A stretch of DNA of 64,000 bases, from contig NZ_LT629702.1 in NCBI RefSeq assembly GCF_900103345.1, forward strand, positions 2,852,001-2,916,000, given 5' to 3'. This document shows positions 37,649 through 47,587 of the stretch, piece after piece (positions within the stretch are counted from its first letter, which is position 1; each line of letters opens with the position of its first letter). The position numbers and the translations under genes were made by a program. Origin of the DNA: Pseudomonas azotoformans (GTDB lineage: Bacteria; Pseudomonadota; Gammaproteobacteria; Pseudomonadales; Pseudomonadaceae). Under the pieces are notes generated by a model. That model had not been told where the DNA came from. It did no database searches and saw only the letters and a program-made list of their open reading frames with translations.

Positions 37649-38578
37649 TCACGGGCGATAGAGAATCGCCGAGCCCCACGACAGGCCTACACCAAACCCG
37701 CTGATGGCCACGCGTTTCCAGGTGGCGTCCATCACGTGCTTTTCCAGCAGCAGCGGGATGCTCGACGACACGGTGTTGCCGGTCTCGACCATGTCCTTGA
37801 TGAACTTGTCCACCGGCGCATCTTCAAAACGACGCGCCACGGCATCGACAATCGCCGCACTGCCCTGGTGGATGCAGAACGCATCAATGTCGTCAGCCTT
37901 GAGGTCTGACTCATCGAGCAACTCGTGCAAATGCGCCGGCACCTTGAGCAAGGCGAAGTTGAACACCTGGCGACCGTTCATGAAGAACACGCCATCGCTG
38001 ACCTTCAGGTGAGGGGCGCCGGAACCGTCGGTGCCGAACTTGGACTTGCCGAGCAACCACGGCGCGTCTTCACCCATCCAGGTAGCGGTGGCGGCATCGC
38101 CGAACAGCATGGTGGTGTTGCGGTCTTCCGGGTCGACGATCTTCGAATACGGATCGGCGGTGACCAGCAGGCCGTTTTTCAGGCCGGCGGCTTCCATGAA
38201 GCCCTTCATCGCGTAGATGCCGTAGACGTAGCCGGAGCAGCCCAGGGAAATATCGAAGGCGGCGACGTGGGTCGGCAAACCGAGCTTGTCCTGGACGATG
38301 GCGGCGGTGTGCGGCAGGCCCTCTTCGTCGCCGTTCTGGGTGACGACGATCAGCGCGTCGATCGACTCGCGCTTCAAATCCGGGTTGTTGGCAAACAAAG
38401 CGTTGACCGCCTCGACACACAGATCGGAAGTTTCCTGCGCGGCTTCCTTGCGCGGCAGGAACGCCGACCCGATCTTGCCAATGATGAATTCTTCATCCTT
38501 GGCGAATTTGGCACCCTGGGCGTAGTTATCGATCCCGTCTGCCGGCACGTAACTGGCGATGCTTTTTATGCCAATCAT
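37649..38578 (-). CDS. 3-oxoacyl-ACP synthase III-like protein of the flagellin glycosylation type
   Basis: This 309-residue thiolase-fold enzyme has the FabH-type triad C114 (DISLGCSGYVYG), H237 (FCIHQGSAAI) and N268 (VETGNTVSSS). Such enzymes condense an acyl-CoA with malonyl-ACP or transfer acyl groups. In P. syringae a homologous gene is the third in the flagellin glycosylation island beside fliC, where it is thought to help make the acyl group of the modified sugar (recalled, not checked). Here it stands alone between flgL and fliC, without the fgt1/fgt2 glycosyltransferases. It has its own terminator. Not the housekeeping FabH by context. Confidence 0.85.
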   Translation of the reverse strand: MIGIKSIASYVPADGIDNYAQGAKFAKDEEFIIGKIGSAFLPRKEAAQETSDLCVEAVNALFANNPDLKRESIDALIVVTQNGDEEGLPHTAAIVQDKLGLPTHVAAFDISLGCSGYVYGIYAMKGFMEAAGLKNGLLVTADPYSKIVDPEDRNTTMLFGDAATATWMGEDAPWLLGKSKFGTDGSGAPHLKVSDGVFFMNGRQVFNFALLKVPAHLHELLDESDLKADDIDAFCIHQGSAAIVDAVARRFEDAPVDKFIKDMVETGNTVSSSIPLLLEKHVMDATWKRVAISGFGVGLSWGSAILYRP

Positions 38579-38809
38579 TGTGGCTTCCCAATACTAAATA
38601 GCTGGAGAACACCCCTGGGCCACGCCCGGAGTGCTGACAATAAAGGGGATAACCCCATAAAAATCTCGCTGAAAGCCGCCTCGCAAGGACCCTGTGACGA
38701 CTTATCCTTTTCACACGATACAGTGAAGATGCGCTTTATGACTCACAGGTCACTCAATTGTGTGTGCTTTGTGCAAAACCTTCAAACAATTAAATCCCAG
38801 AAACGACAA

Positions 38810-38837
38810 CGGCCCGCCGTGTTTCCAGGGCGGGCCG
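38810..38837 (-). terminator. Hairpin after flgL
   Basis: CGGCCCGCC and GGCGGGCCG form a 9-bp stem with a 9-10-nt loop, 16 bp past the flgL stop. The following minus-strand sequence is T-rich but interrupted. It would end flgFGHIJKL before the ketoacyl synthase gene. The remaining 230 bp up to that gene show no recognisable promoter. Confidence 0.7.
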
Positions 38838-38853
38838 CTTGACGTGAAGCCAC

Positions 38854-40455
38854 TTACATCTTGTTGAACAGGCTCAACTGCGAGATTTTCACAAACGCCA
38901 GCTGGGAGGCTTGCAGCATGGTTTGCTGCAGCGCCAGGTTGATGGCCGCCTCACCCATGTCGATGTTGGCCAGATCACTCATCGTGCTGGTCGTGGCAAT
39001 GCTGATGCTTGAGTTCTCACTGGCCTGGATATCCAGAGCATTCTGCCGCGCCCCGACGGAACCCCGCACATTGACGATCTGGGACATCGAATTGGCCAGG
39101 TTGGCGATGCTCGAATTCATGGCATCCTTGAGCTTGACCGTCGCTGCCGGATTGCCGTCGGCCGGCGCTTCCAGCGCCTTGCGCAACTGGCCCAGGGTAT
39201 CCAGCGCATTCTGGGTCTTCTGGGTATTGGCGCCCACCGAGAACTGGTCGCCTGGCTGCGGCGGGCCGCTGCTCACGTCAAACGTCACGCCGGCCGCCGT
39301 CACCGTGGTACCGCCGCCGGTATCGCCGGTGGCGATCGCCTTGCTGGCGCTCGAATAGGGCTGGGCATACACCTCATAGGCCGTCGCGCTGGTGAACTTG
39401 ATGATCGCCCCACTGTTGGACGGGAACGTGCTGGCATAGTCCGCCTGATTGGTGACCTGCGCGCCGGTCAACTGTGCGCTCGACGCATTGCTCGGCGTGC
39501 GCGACACGCTGAACGTGTCCGGCTTGGCCTCCAGGCTGAAGGTACGGTCCTTGACCAACGCATCGGAGTTGGCGCCCGGCGCCACGTCCCCGAGGTTCAT
39601 GGTGATATCGAACTTCACCCCCCGCAGTGCAACGCTGGTGCTGCCTTCCTTGGTGGCGTCGAACGTGCCATTGCCCGGTATCTCGGAAGTCACGTCATTG
39701 CCGTTCTTGTCAGACACCTTGTATTGCGTGCTGCTGGTAAAAGTCAGCTTGTAAGGCTGGCCGTCGGCGAATTTGTTGGCGTAGTCGCCGCTCGATGTCA
39801 CCAGCCCGGCCGAGAGCGCCACCTTGTGGTCATTGACCGTAGGCGGCACGGTCTGCGGGTTCGGCGCAACCCAGGGGGCCTGGGTGCGACCGGCGTTGGC
39901 CGCGCCTTCAAGGATGGTCTTGCCGGTATCACCCGCGCTGACATTCAGCGTATTGGAAATCTGCAGGCTCAGTGGGGTTTCATCCCCCTGGTAGCTGTAG
40001 GTGCCATCGTTGTTGCGCGCATACGGCGGCGTCTGGGTCTTGGACCCGGAAAACAAGTAGTTGCCGGCCGAGTCCTTGCTGTTGAGCAGGCCCAGGACCT
40101 GATCTTCAATCGCACCGACCTCACTGGCAATCGAGCGACGATCAGCATCACTGCCGGCACCACCGGCCTTGAGTGCCAGCTCCGTGGCACGCTGCATGGC
40201 TTCACTGATCGCACCTAAAACACTCTCTTCGTTAGTCAGCGAGTTTTTCAGGCTGGTGATGTTGCCCGTGGACTGGGCCACCATGTCTTTCTGCTGCTGC
40301 AGCATCAACAACCGCGCCGCCGCCACAGGATCATCCGCGGCGGTCTGTACACGCACGCCGGAGCTGGCCTGGTCCTGGGCCTTCACCACACCCGAATAGT
40401 TATCCGAATACTTGGCGGAGCTGGTCTCGAAATACTGCTGTGTAGAAATACGCAT
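38854..40455 (-). CDS. flgL: FlgL, hook-filament junction protein
   Basis: This 533-residue protein (HAP3) joins hook to filament. The N-terminal coiled-coil (MRISTQQYFETSSAKYSDN then QDQASSGVRVQTAADDPVAA) and C-terminal (INLALQQTMLQASQLAFVKI) parts are conserved. It is much longer than enteric FlgL (about 317), due to a large central insertion rich in Thr/Ser/Asp. It lies 14 bp after flgK. Confidence 0.95.
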   Translation of the reverse strand: MRISTQQYFETSSAKYSDNYSGVVKAQDQASSGVRVQTAADDPVAAARLLMLQQQKDMVAQSTGNITSLKNSLTNEESVLGAISEAMQRATELALKAGGAGSDADRRSIASEVGAIEDQVLGLLNSKDSAGNYLFSGSKTQTPPYARNNDGTYSYQGDETPLSLQISNTLNVSAGDTGKTILEGAANAGRTQAPWVAPNPQTVPPTVNDHKVALSAGLVTSSGDYANKFADGQPYKLTFTSSTQYKVSDKNGNDVTSEIPGNGTFDATKEGSTSVALRGVKFDITMNLGDVAPGANSDALVKDRTFSLEAKPDTFSVSRTPSNASSAQLTGAQVTNQADYASTFPSNSGAIIKFTSATAYEVYAQPYSSASKAIATGDTGGGTTVTAAGVTFDVSSGPPQPGDQFSVGANTQKTQNALDTLGQLRKALEAPADGNPAATVKLKDAMNSSIANLANSMSQIVNVRGSVGARQNALDIQASENSSISIATTSTMSDLANIDMGEAAINLALQQTMLQASQLAFVKISQLSLFNKM

Positions 40456-40469
40456 CGTCCCAGCCTCCC

Positions 40470-42524
40470 TTAAAGACTATTGATCAATGTGCTGAAGGTT
40501 TCTTGCGCAGCCTTGATGATCTGCGACGACGCCGTGTAGTACTGCTGGAACTTGATCATGTCGCCCGCCTCTTCGTCCAGGTTGACCTGGGACACTGAGT
40601 TGCGCGCGTTCTTGTTGGCGGTCAGCAATGCGTTCGTCGCCGTGCTGTCGGTACCGGCAGCCGCCGCTTTCGCACCGACGGTAGACACCAACTTGCTGTT
40701 GGCCCCCACCAGGCTGGTGCCGCCAGTGCCATCGGCGGCCGTACCGATGGTCGCCTTGGTCTGCAAGCTGAGCAGGTCAAGAGCGTTGCGGTTGTCGGAC
40801 TTGCCGGAGGCATTGAACGAGAACGTCGTGCTGTCGCCGTTGGCCGGCGAACCGCCCACCGTGGTGTCGAAACTGAAACTCTTGGCCGGCACCACCAAGG
40901 CACCGTTGGCATCGCGCATCGGCACGTTGACCGTGACCTTGTTGCCCTGCCCCGGAACAATGCTGCCGGTGCCGATCGGGTTGCCCTGGGCATCATTGAG
41001 CGTGTACGGCTGGGTGCCATCGGCTGCCGGCTTGCCGAACACCATCTTCACCGGCATCGAATGTTCAATACCTGTGCGCAATTGGGCAGTGGCGGCGCCG
41101 CCCTGGATATCCAGAGGCACCGTCAGGGTCGGCGGGGTAAACGTGCCGGTGCCCTCGTTGGTTTTACTGGCTTGCCCGGATAACGGCGCGGCGAAGGCGA
41201 TCTTGTTCGGATCCGTCAGCACCGTGCCAATGTCCTTGGCACCATTGGCGGTCGGGCTGACCTTGAAGCTGTCCCCGGTGGCCATCGGCCCCTTGCCATC
41301 GAGCGCCAAGGTGAAACCATCGATCACGGCCGGTGGCGTGGCCGTGACGTCAAAGGTCCCCATGGCCTTGCCATCGGAACGCACTACGGTGACGTTGTTC
41401 GGGTTGGCGCTGTCGCTGAAGGTGACCTTGTAATCGAAATTGGTCAGCTTGCTGCTGTCCTTGATCGTCACGTTCAGGTTGCCGGAACCCGCGCTATTGT
41501 CACCCGAAGCCTGGCTGCGCTGGGCAATGGCGGCGGCGCTGTTGATGTCCTTGAACAGCGAGCTGCCGAACTGGCTATTGAGGTCAAGGCCCTGGCCCAA
41601 CTGGTTGTTGATGGTGTCTGCGGTGGCGATGGCAATGCGGCCCAGATCATTGATGGCAGGCATCAGCGCATCGGTGCGATAACGCAACAGACCGCCGATG
41701 CTACCGCCGCTCAGCACGTTGCCCAGGTCGAGCGACTCACCGCCGCCAACGTTGAGCTGGATGGTGAACTGGCTGGTGTCGTTCTTGCTCGGTACGGCGG
41801 AAATCGTGTTGGACTGGTCACCCAGTACCAGCGACTGGCCGGAACCGGTGCTGACACTGAACACGCCATTCTTCTCGGTGGCGGTCACGCCGACCAATTC
41901 GTTCAGCGAACGCACGGCTTCGGCACGCGCGTCCAGCAGGTTGGCCGGGGCTGTGTTCGACGAACCCTGCACCTGGGCGATCTGCTTGTTGAGCGAGGCA
42001 ATGGACGAGGTCAGCTTGTTGACCTGGTCACTCATCGAGCTCAACTGGCCGTTGATGGTTTCTTTCTGCTGGCCCAGTTGCGTAGAGATCGAGTTGAAGC
42101 GATTGCTCAGCGTCTGCGCCTTGGTGATCAACACCTGGCGGGCCGAGACATCGCTCGGGTTGGCCGAGGCCGTCTGCACAGCCGAGAAGAACTCACTGAG
42201 TACAGCCGACATACCGGTGGTCTTGTCCGACAGGGTCTTGTCGACAGCGCTGACTTGGTCGAGGTAAGCCTTGGCATCGCTGTTGAGCGAGGTGCTGTTC
42301 TGGTACGCCGCGTCGAGGAATTCGTTGTACACCCGGCGCACATCGGCCAGGGTGGTACCGCTGCCGATGTACACACCTCCGTACTGGTTCGCCGCGCTGG
42401 CATTCTGGGTGGTCTGCTGACGCGAGTAACCCGGAGTGTTGGCGTTGGCAATGTTGTTACTCAAGACCGACAGCGATCCTTGAGAGGCGTTGAGCCCTGA
42501 CATCCCGATACTGAGCAAACTCAT
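40470..42524 (-). CDS. flgK: FlgK, hook-associated protein 1
   Basis: This 684-residue protein forms the first hook-filament junction layer. The N-terminal rod-type motif NNIANANTPGYSRQ and a C-terminal VNLDEEAGDMIKFQQYYTAS are diagnostic. A long central domain makes it larger than the enteric protein (about 547). It lies between flgJ and flgL. Confidence 0.96.
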   Translation of the reverse strand: MSLLSIGMSGLNASQGSLSVLSNNIANANTPGYSRQQTTQNASAANQYGGVYIGSGTTLADVRRVYNEFLDAAYQNSTSLNSDAKAYLDQVSAVDKTLSDKTTGMSAVLSEFFSAVQTASANPSDVSARQVLITKAQTLSNRFNSISTQLGQQKETINGQLSSMSDQVNKLTSSIASLNKQIAQVQGSSNTAPANLLDARAEAVRSLNELVGVTATEKNGVFSVSTGSGQSLVLGDQSNTISAVPSKNDTSQFTIQLNVGGGESLDLGNVLSGGSIGGLLRYRTDALMPAINDLGRIAIATADTINNQLGQGLDLNSQFGSSLFKDINSAAAIAQRSQASGDNSAGSGNLNVTIKDSSKLTNFDYKVTFSDSANPNNVTVVRSDGKAMGTFDVTATPPAVIDGFTLALDGKGPMATGDSFKVSPTANGAKDIGTVLTDPNKIAFAAPLSGQASKTNEGTGTFTPPTLTVPLDIQGGAATAQLRTGIEHSMPVKMVFGKPAADGTQPYTLNDAQGNPIGTGSIVPGQGNKVTVNVPMRDANGALVVPAKSFSFDTTVGGSPANGDSTTFSFNASGKSDNRNALDLLSLQTKATIGTAADGTGGTSLVGANSKLVSTVGAKAAAAGTDSTATNALLTANKNARNSVSQVNLDEEAGDMIKFQQYYTASSQIIKAAQETFSTLINSL

Positions 42525-42534
42525 GGTTCAGACC

Positions 42535-43800
42535 TTATAAATGTGTGGTTGCGCCAGCGGCAGCGTAGTTCTGGTAACTGTCCATCGTTTTGGCGATCTG
42601 CGAAATCTTGCTGGCATAGGCCGGGTCGGTGGCGTAACCGGCTTTTTGCAACTCGCGGACAAACTGTTCCGGGTTGTCGGCCGATTTGATGACTTCTTTA
42701 TAGCGATCATTGCTTTGCAGCAATGTCACCAGGTCATGGAAGCTGTCCTGGTAGGAGTTGTAGGAACGGAACTGCGCCGTTTCCTTGACCATCGCCCCAT
42801 CGCGGAACTCGCTGGTGATCGCACGGGCCTGGCCGCCCTGCCAACTCTGGCCGGCCTTGATGCCGAACAGGTTGTGGCTGCTGCTGCCGTCTTCGGCGCG
42901 CATCACCGATTTACCCCAACCGGTTTCCAGGGCGGCCTGGGCCACCAGGTACTTCGGATCGACACCGATGCGCGCAGCGGCCGCCTTGGCCATCGGCAAC
43001 ATGGTGGCGACAAATTCATCCTGCGAACTGAAGGCTTTCTTAGCCGGCGCCAACGGTGGCTGGGCCACGGCGCGACCGTAGACCTGCATGCGCCCGCTCG
43101 GCACGGCGAAGGTGCGCGCGCTGCTGTTGATCACATTATCGTCGGCCACGCTGTTACGCAGCGGCGCGCTCTTGGCATCAATCGCGACAGGTGCGTTCGG
43201 CACGATGCCAGCCAGCAGGCGATCGGTCAGTTTGCTCGGCAAGGCGATCCGACGCTGGTTCATCAATTCCATGTCATTGCTGTGGGACGCCGCAGCGCCA
43301 GCCTGAGGCTCAGCAACACGGTAAGCCCACAGCGGACGCTGGCCATTGGAGCGGCCCAGCGGCCCTTCGGCCTGGGTGCCTGCCGCAATCTCGGTCGGCA
43401 CATCGACTTTCTTCTCAGGCGTGGTGCCTGCCGGGCCCTGCAAGGTGGCGGCCTGGGCCTCTACCGGTTTGTTCTTCTGCATCTGGCGCATCAGCACGTC
43501 GGCCAGGCCGATACCCCCGCCTTCACGGGACATGGAGACGGCCAGCTGCTGGTCGTACATTTCCTGGTACTGCTTGGCCGCCGGCGTATTCATCGGGTTG
43601 TCTTTACCCAGCGCCTCGGTGGCCGAACGCATGGACTTGAGCATCTCGCTCAGGAACAACGATTCGAACTCCTGCGCGACCTTGCGCATGTTGCCTTCGC
43701 TGTTCTTGTCGGCACCGACCTTGAGCTGGTTAAGCCGGTTCAGGTCGGAATAAGACCCCGAGTCCGCCGTGCTGCTGATCCCGCTCTTGCGCATATCCAT
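42535..43800 (-). CDS. flgJ: FlgJ, rod cap and peptidoglycan hydrolase
   Basis: This 421-residue bifunctional protein has an N-terminal rod-capping domain (AQEFESLFLSEMLKSMRSAT) and a C-terminal glucosaminidase domain with VAQAALETGWGKSV carrying the catalytic Glu. The linker contains many Ala, Pro and Gln residues. Three close ATGs occur; the one beginning MDMRKSGISS has GAGG 8 nt upstream. The start follows flgI directly. Confidence 0.95.
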   Translation of the reverse strand: MDMRKSGISSTADSGSYSDLNRLNQLKVGADKNSEGNMRKVAQEFESLFLSEMLKSMRSATEALGKDNPMNTPAAKQYQEMYDQQLAVSMSREGGGIGLADVLMRQMQKNKPVEAQAATLQGPAGTTPEKKVDVPTEIAAGTQAEGPLGRSNGQRPLWAYRVAEPQAGAAASHSNDMELMNQRRIALPSKLTDRLLAGIVPNAPVAIDAKSAPLRNSVADDNVINSSARTFAVPSGRMQVYGRAVAQPPLAPAKKAFSSQDEFVATMLPMAKAAAARIGVDPKYLVAQAALETGWGKSVMRAEDGSSSHNLFGIKAGQSWQGGQARAITSEFRDGAMVKETAQFRSYNSYQDSFHDLVTLLQSNDRYKEVIKSADNPEQFVRELQKAGYATDPAYASKISQIAKTMDSYQNYAAAGATTHL

Positions 43801-43810
43801 GGCCATGGCC

Positions 43811-44926
43811 TCAGATCACGATAAGGTCGGCTTGCAAGGCGCCGGCCTGTTTCAATGCTTCAAGGATCGCCATCAAGTCGCCGGGCGCTGCGCCCACCTG
43901 GTTCACCGCGCGGACAATCTCATCCAGGGTGGTGCCGGGGCCGAACTTGAACATCGGCTTGGCTTCTTGCTGGGCATTCACCCGCGAACGCGGCACCACC
44001 GCCGTCTGGCCGTTGGACAAAGGCCCTGGCTGGCTGACGATCGGGTCTTCGGTGATGGTCACGGTCAGGCTGCCGTGGGTCACGGCGGCCGGCGAGACCT
44101 TGACGTTCTGGCCGATCACGATGGTGCCGGTGCGCGAGTTGATGATGACTTTGGCCACGGCCTGACCCGGGTCGACTTCAAGGTTTTCCAGGATCGACAA
44201 GTAGTCGACACGCTGGCTCGGATCCAGCGGCGCCGTCACGCGGATCGAGCCGCCGTCGATGGCCTGGGCCACGCCTGGGCCGAGCATGTCGTTGATCTTG
44301 TCGACCACGCGCTTGGCGGTGGTGAAGTCGGAGCGGTTGAGGTTCAGGGTCAGGCTGTTGCCTTGGTTGAAACCACTCGGCACCGTACGTTCAACCGTGG
44401 CGCCACCCGGGATACGCCCGGCCGACGGCACGTTGACGGTGATCTTCGAGCCGTCGCGACCTTCGGCGTCAAACCCGCCCACCACCAGGTTGCCCTGGGC
44501 GATGGCGTAGACGTTGCCGTCGATACCCTTCAGCGGCGTCATCAGCAAGGTGCCGCCGCGCAGGCTTTTCGAGTTACCAATGGACGACACGGTGATATCC
44601 ACCACCTGGCCCGGCTTGGAGAACGCTGGCAGGTCGGCGCTGATCGACACCGCCGCGACGTTCTTCAACTGCACGTTGCCCGAGCCCGCCGGCACTTTGA
44701 TGCCAAACTGCGAGAGCATGTTGTTGAAGGTCTGCAGGGTGAACGGGGTCTGGGTGGTCTGGTCACCCGTACCGTTGAGCCCCACCACCAGGCCGTAGCC
44801 GATCAACTGGTTGGAACGCACGCCGGAGATGCTGGCGATGTCCTTCAGGCGTTCGGCCTGGGCGGCTGCGCTCAGGCACAACAAGAGCGCGGCGGCCATC
44901 AGCTGTTTGAAGTTCAAAGTGGCCAC
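43811..44926 (-). CDS. flgI: FlgI, flagellar P-ring protein
   Basis: This 371-residue periplasmic P-ring protein starts with a signal peptide ([20 protein letters not shown]). [16 protein letters not shown] and [14 protein letters not shown] are typical blocks. It follows flgH without any gap. Length is normal. Confidence 0.97.
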   Translation of the reverse strand: MATLNFKQLMAAALLLCLSAAAQAERLKDIASISGVRSNQLIGYGLVVGLNGTGDQTTQTPFTLQTFNNMLSQFGIKVPAGSGNVQLKNVAAVSISADLPAFSKPGQVVDITVSSIGNSKSLRGGTLLMTPLKGIDGNVYAIAQGNLVVGGFDAEGRDGSKITVNVPSAGRIPGGATVERTVPSGFNQGNSLTLNLNRSDFTTAKRVVDKINDMLGPGVAQAIDGGSIRVTAPLDPSQRVDYLSILENLEVDPGQAVAKVIINSRTGTIVIGQNVKVSPAAVTHGSLTVTITEDPIVSQPGPLSNGQTAVVPRSRVNAQQEAKPMFKFGPGTTLDEIVRAVNQVGAAPGDLMAILEALKQAGALQADLIVI

Positions 44927-45622
44927 CTAGAAAGGGAACAGCGGGCTAAGGAAGAAACGGTCGAACCAGCCCGGCTGACTCGCATCAGCAAACGAACCCG
45001 TACCCGAGTAAGTAATGCGCGCATCGGCAATGCGTGTCGACGGCACGGTGTTGTCAGTGGAGATGTCATCGGCGCGGACCATGCCGGCAATGCGCACCAG
45101 CTCATCGCCGGTGTTGAGGGTCATCCACTTTTCACCGCGAATGGCGATGATGCCGTTGGGCAATACATCGGCCACGGTCACGGTAATCGAACCGGTCAGG
45201 CTGTTGCCCTGCCCCGCCGCGCTCTTGCCATTTGTGGCACGGTCGCCGCTGTAGCCGGCGCTCAGGCTCAAGTCACCACTGCCCAATGGGTTGTTGGTGT
45301 TAGGCACTGCGCCAAACAACGAGGTCAGGCCGATACCGGTCTTGCTGGTCTTGCCCACCTGGGAGTTGGCGTTCTTGCTGGCCTGGGTCTTCTCGTTCAG
45401 GGTGATGGTGATGATGTCACCGACCCGGAACGCCTTGCGGTCGCTGTACAGGTTCTGTTCAAAACCGGCCTGGTAGATCGAGCCATTGTTGGCAGCCGCC
45501 GGCAACGGCGTGCGTGGCAACACCGGCGCGTAGTACGGGTCATTGGGTTTTGGCGTCGGGGCGACACAGCCCGCGAGCACGGCAATCCCACTCAATGCCA
45601 GAACAGAAACATAGCGATTCAT
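44927..45622 (-). CDS. flgH: FlgH, flagellar L-ring lipoprotein
   Basis: This 231-residue outer-membrane L-ring protein has a lipoprotein signal with lipobox VLAGC near residue 19. [20 protein letters not shown] and [20 protein letters not shown] are family motifs. It lies between flgG (53-bp gap) and flgI. Confidence 0.97.
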   Translation of the reverse strand: MNRYVSVLALSGIAVLAGCVAPTPKPNDPYYAPVLPRTPLPAAANNGSIYQAGFEQNLYSDRKAFRVGDIITITLNEKTQASKNANSQVGKTSKTGIGLTSLFGAVPNTNNPLGSGDLSLSAGYSGDRATNGKSAAGQGNSLTGSITVTVADVLPNGIIAIRGEKWMTLNTGDELVRIAGMVRADDISTDNTVPSTRIADARITYSGTGSFADASQPGWFDRFFLSPLFPF

Positions 45623-45675
45623 GACCCTTACCTCACGGTGTTGCAGGCGCCCTCAAGAGCGCCCCATAGACTTGA

Positions 45676-46461
45676 TTACAGATTCTGCGTTACGAACGAA
45701 AGCATCTGGTCGGCGGTGGAGATCACCTTGGAGTTCATCTCGTAGGCGCGCTGGGTGGTGATCATGTTGACCATCTCCTCAACCGTGCTCACGTTGGAGG
45801 TTTCCAGGGTGCTTTGCAGCGTGGTGCCGAAACCGTTCAGGCCAGGGGTGCCGATTTGCGGCGCGCCGCTGGAGGCGGTTTCCAGGAACAGGTTGTTGCC
45901 CATGGCTTGCAGGCCGGCCGGGTTGATGAAGTCAGCGGTCTGCAGGTTGCCGATCACTTGCGACGCGGGGTTGCCGGCCACGGTGATCGACACGGTGCCG
46001 TCGTTGCCGACGGTGAAGGTCTTGGCGTCGGCTGGAACGATCACGGCCGGCTCTAGGGCGAAACCGTTGGCGGTCACGATCTGGCCGTTAGAGTCCAGGT
46101 GGAAAGTACCGTCACGGGTGTAGGAAGTTGTCCCGTCCGGTTGCAGGATCTGGAAGAAACCGCGGCCGTTGATGGCCATGTCCAGCGGCTGGCCGGTTTG
46201 CTGCAGGTTACCGGCGCTGAAGTTCTTCTGGGTGCCGACGATCTGCACACCGGTACCCAATTGCAGGCCCGACGGCAGTTCGCTGTCCTGGGTCGACTGG
46301 GCGCCTGGCTGCTTCTTGATCTGATAGAGCAAGTCCTGGAACTCGGCACGGTCACGTTTGAACCCCGTGGTCGACACGTTGGCCAGGTTGTTGGAAATGG
46401 TGGTCAGGTTGGTGTCCTGGGCGGACAGGCCTGTTTTGGCAACCCATAGAGCCGGAAGCAT
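45676..46461 (-). CDS. flgG: FlgG, distal rod protein
   Basis: This 261-residue rod protein begins MLPALWVAKTGLSAQDTNLT and has NNLANVSTTGFKR, the rod/hook signature. The C-terminus SNVSTVEEMVNMITTQRAYE is characteristic of FlgG. It follows flgF by 58 bp. Confidence 0.97.
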   Translation of the reverse strand: MLPALWVAKTGLSAQDTNLTTISNNLANVSTTGFKRDRAEFQDLLYQIKKQPGAQSTQDSELPSGLQLGTGVQIVGTQKNFSAGNLQQTGQPLDMAINGRGFFQILQPDGTTSYTRDGTFHLDSNGQIVTANGFALEPAVIVPADAKTFTVGNDGTVSITVAGNPASQVIGNLQTADFINPAGLQAMGNNLFLETASSGAPQIGTPGLNGFGTTLQSTLETSNVSTVEEMVNMITTQRAYEMNSKVISTADQMLSFVTQNL

Positions 46462-46519
46462 GCTGTTCTCCTTCGTGCGCCTGTTTGTTGGCGCTGCGCC
46501 GCAAAATTAGTGTGTTGGA

Positions 46520-47260
46520 TCAGCTCATCTGCATGACGCGCGTCATGGCCTGATCGTCTTCTTTAGCGCTGTTCATCATCTTGATGTGCAGCTCGAACTG
46601 CTTGGAAAGCGCCAGCACCGCAGTCATTTCTTCCACGGCATTGACGTTGCTCGCCTGCAGGAAGCCCGAGGTCAGCTTGACGTTCGCGTCGGCCTGGGCT
46701 GGCTGGCCATCCTTGGTATGGATGGTGCCGTCGAGGCCCTTATTCATGCTCTTCAGGTCCGGCTGGACCAGCTTGATGCGGTCCACTTCAGCCATCACCC
46801 GCGGGCCTTCGCCCATGGCACGGATACTGATGGTGCCGTCGGAACCCACTTCGATTTTCTGCTGGGGCGGCACGGCAATCGGACCACCATTGCCCATGAT
46901 CGGCATACCGTTGCCGGCACGCAGCACGCCCAATGCATCGACGTTCATGCTGGCGCTGCGTACGTAGGCTTCGCTGCCATCAGGGGTCTGCACGGCCATC
47001 CAGCCGTCGCCGTTGACGGCCACGTCCAAGTCACGACCGGTCTCGATCATTGCGCCAGGGGTGAAGTCGGTGGCCGGACGCTCAGTCATGGCAAACGCCC
47101 GCGCCGGAAAGCTGTCGCCGAACACCGGCATCGAACGCGCCTGCTCCAGGTCACGTTGGAAACCATTGGTGGAAATGTTCGCCAGGTTGTTGGCATGGGC
47201 CTTCTGCGCCAGAGCATTCTGGCTGGCGCCGGTCATTGCCACATAAAGGTACTTGTCCAC
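46520..47260 (-). CDS. flgF: FlgF, proximal rod protein
   Basis: This 246-residue rod protein has the NNLANISTNGFQRDLEQARS signature and C-terminal SNVNAVEEMTAVLALSKQFE. GTG at 47260 (VDKYLYVAMTG) is chosen because GAGGAAG lies 6-7 nt upstream and it matches the family; an upstream in-frame start lacks support. It is first of flgFGHIJKL and has a sigma-54 site upstream. Confidence 0.96.
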   Translation of the reverse strand: MDKYLYVAMTGASQNALAQKAHANNLANISTNGFQRDLEQARSMPVFGDSFPARAFAMTERPATDFTPGAMIETGRDLDVAVNGDGWMAVQTPDGSEAYVRSASMNVDALGVLRAGNGMPIMGNGGPIAVPPQQKIEVGSDGTISIRAMGEGPRVMAEVDRIKLVQPDLKSMNKGLDGTIHTKDGQPAQADANVKLTSGFLQASNVNAVEEMTAVLALSKQFELHIKMMNSAKEDDQAMTRVMQMS

Positions 47261-47316
47261 GCTTCTTCCTCTTTCTGACGGACGCTTGCCGCCCACCGCT
47301 GTACTGATGAGGCTTA

Positions 47317-47332
47317 AGCAATTTGCGAACCA
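47317..47332 (-). promoter_or_regulatory. sigma-54 promoter of flgF operon
   Basis: The minus strand reads TGGTTCGCAAATTGCT, with GG-N10-GC spacing and consensus TTGCT. The -24 element is 72 bp from the flgF start. The rest of the 326-bp gap to phhR holds a REP pair and nothing else recognised. Confidence 0.7.
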
Positions 47333-47472
47333 ACTTTTGAAAAGAGCGAGAAGTGCAGGCTGCGCGGGGGTTTGCCGTGAGGTGGGGTGATTTCAGGGTT
47401 GAGCGTGAGTCGAAAAAACGGCGGACTACTGCCGCCTGCGGCAAACACATGTCTGGAAAACGGCGAAGATCC

Positions 47473-47565
47473 AATGTGGGAGCGGGCTTGCTCGCGAATG
47501 CGGTGGTTCACTCACTCATGTGTTGAATGACACACCGCATTCGCGAGCAAGCCCGCTCCCACATT
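47473..47565. repeat. REP inverted pair between flgF and phhR
   Basis: Arms beginning AATGTGGGAGCGGGCTTGCT are inverted copies with about 30 bp between, identical in arm to the pairs near 18186 and 51860. It lies 23 bp past the phhR stop. Confidence 0.9.
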
Positions 47566-47587
47566 TTGACCGCGTAGTGTCCGCGAA

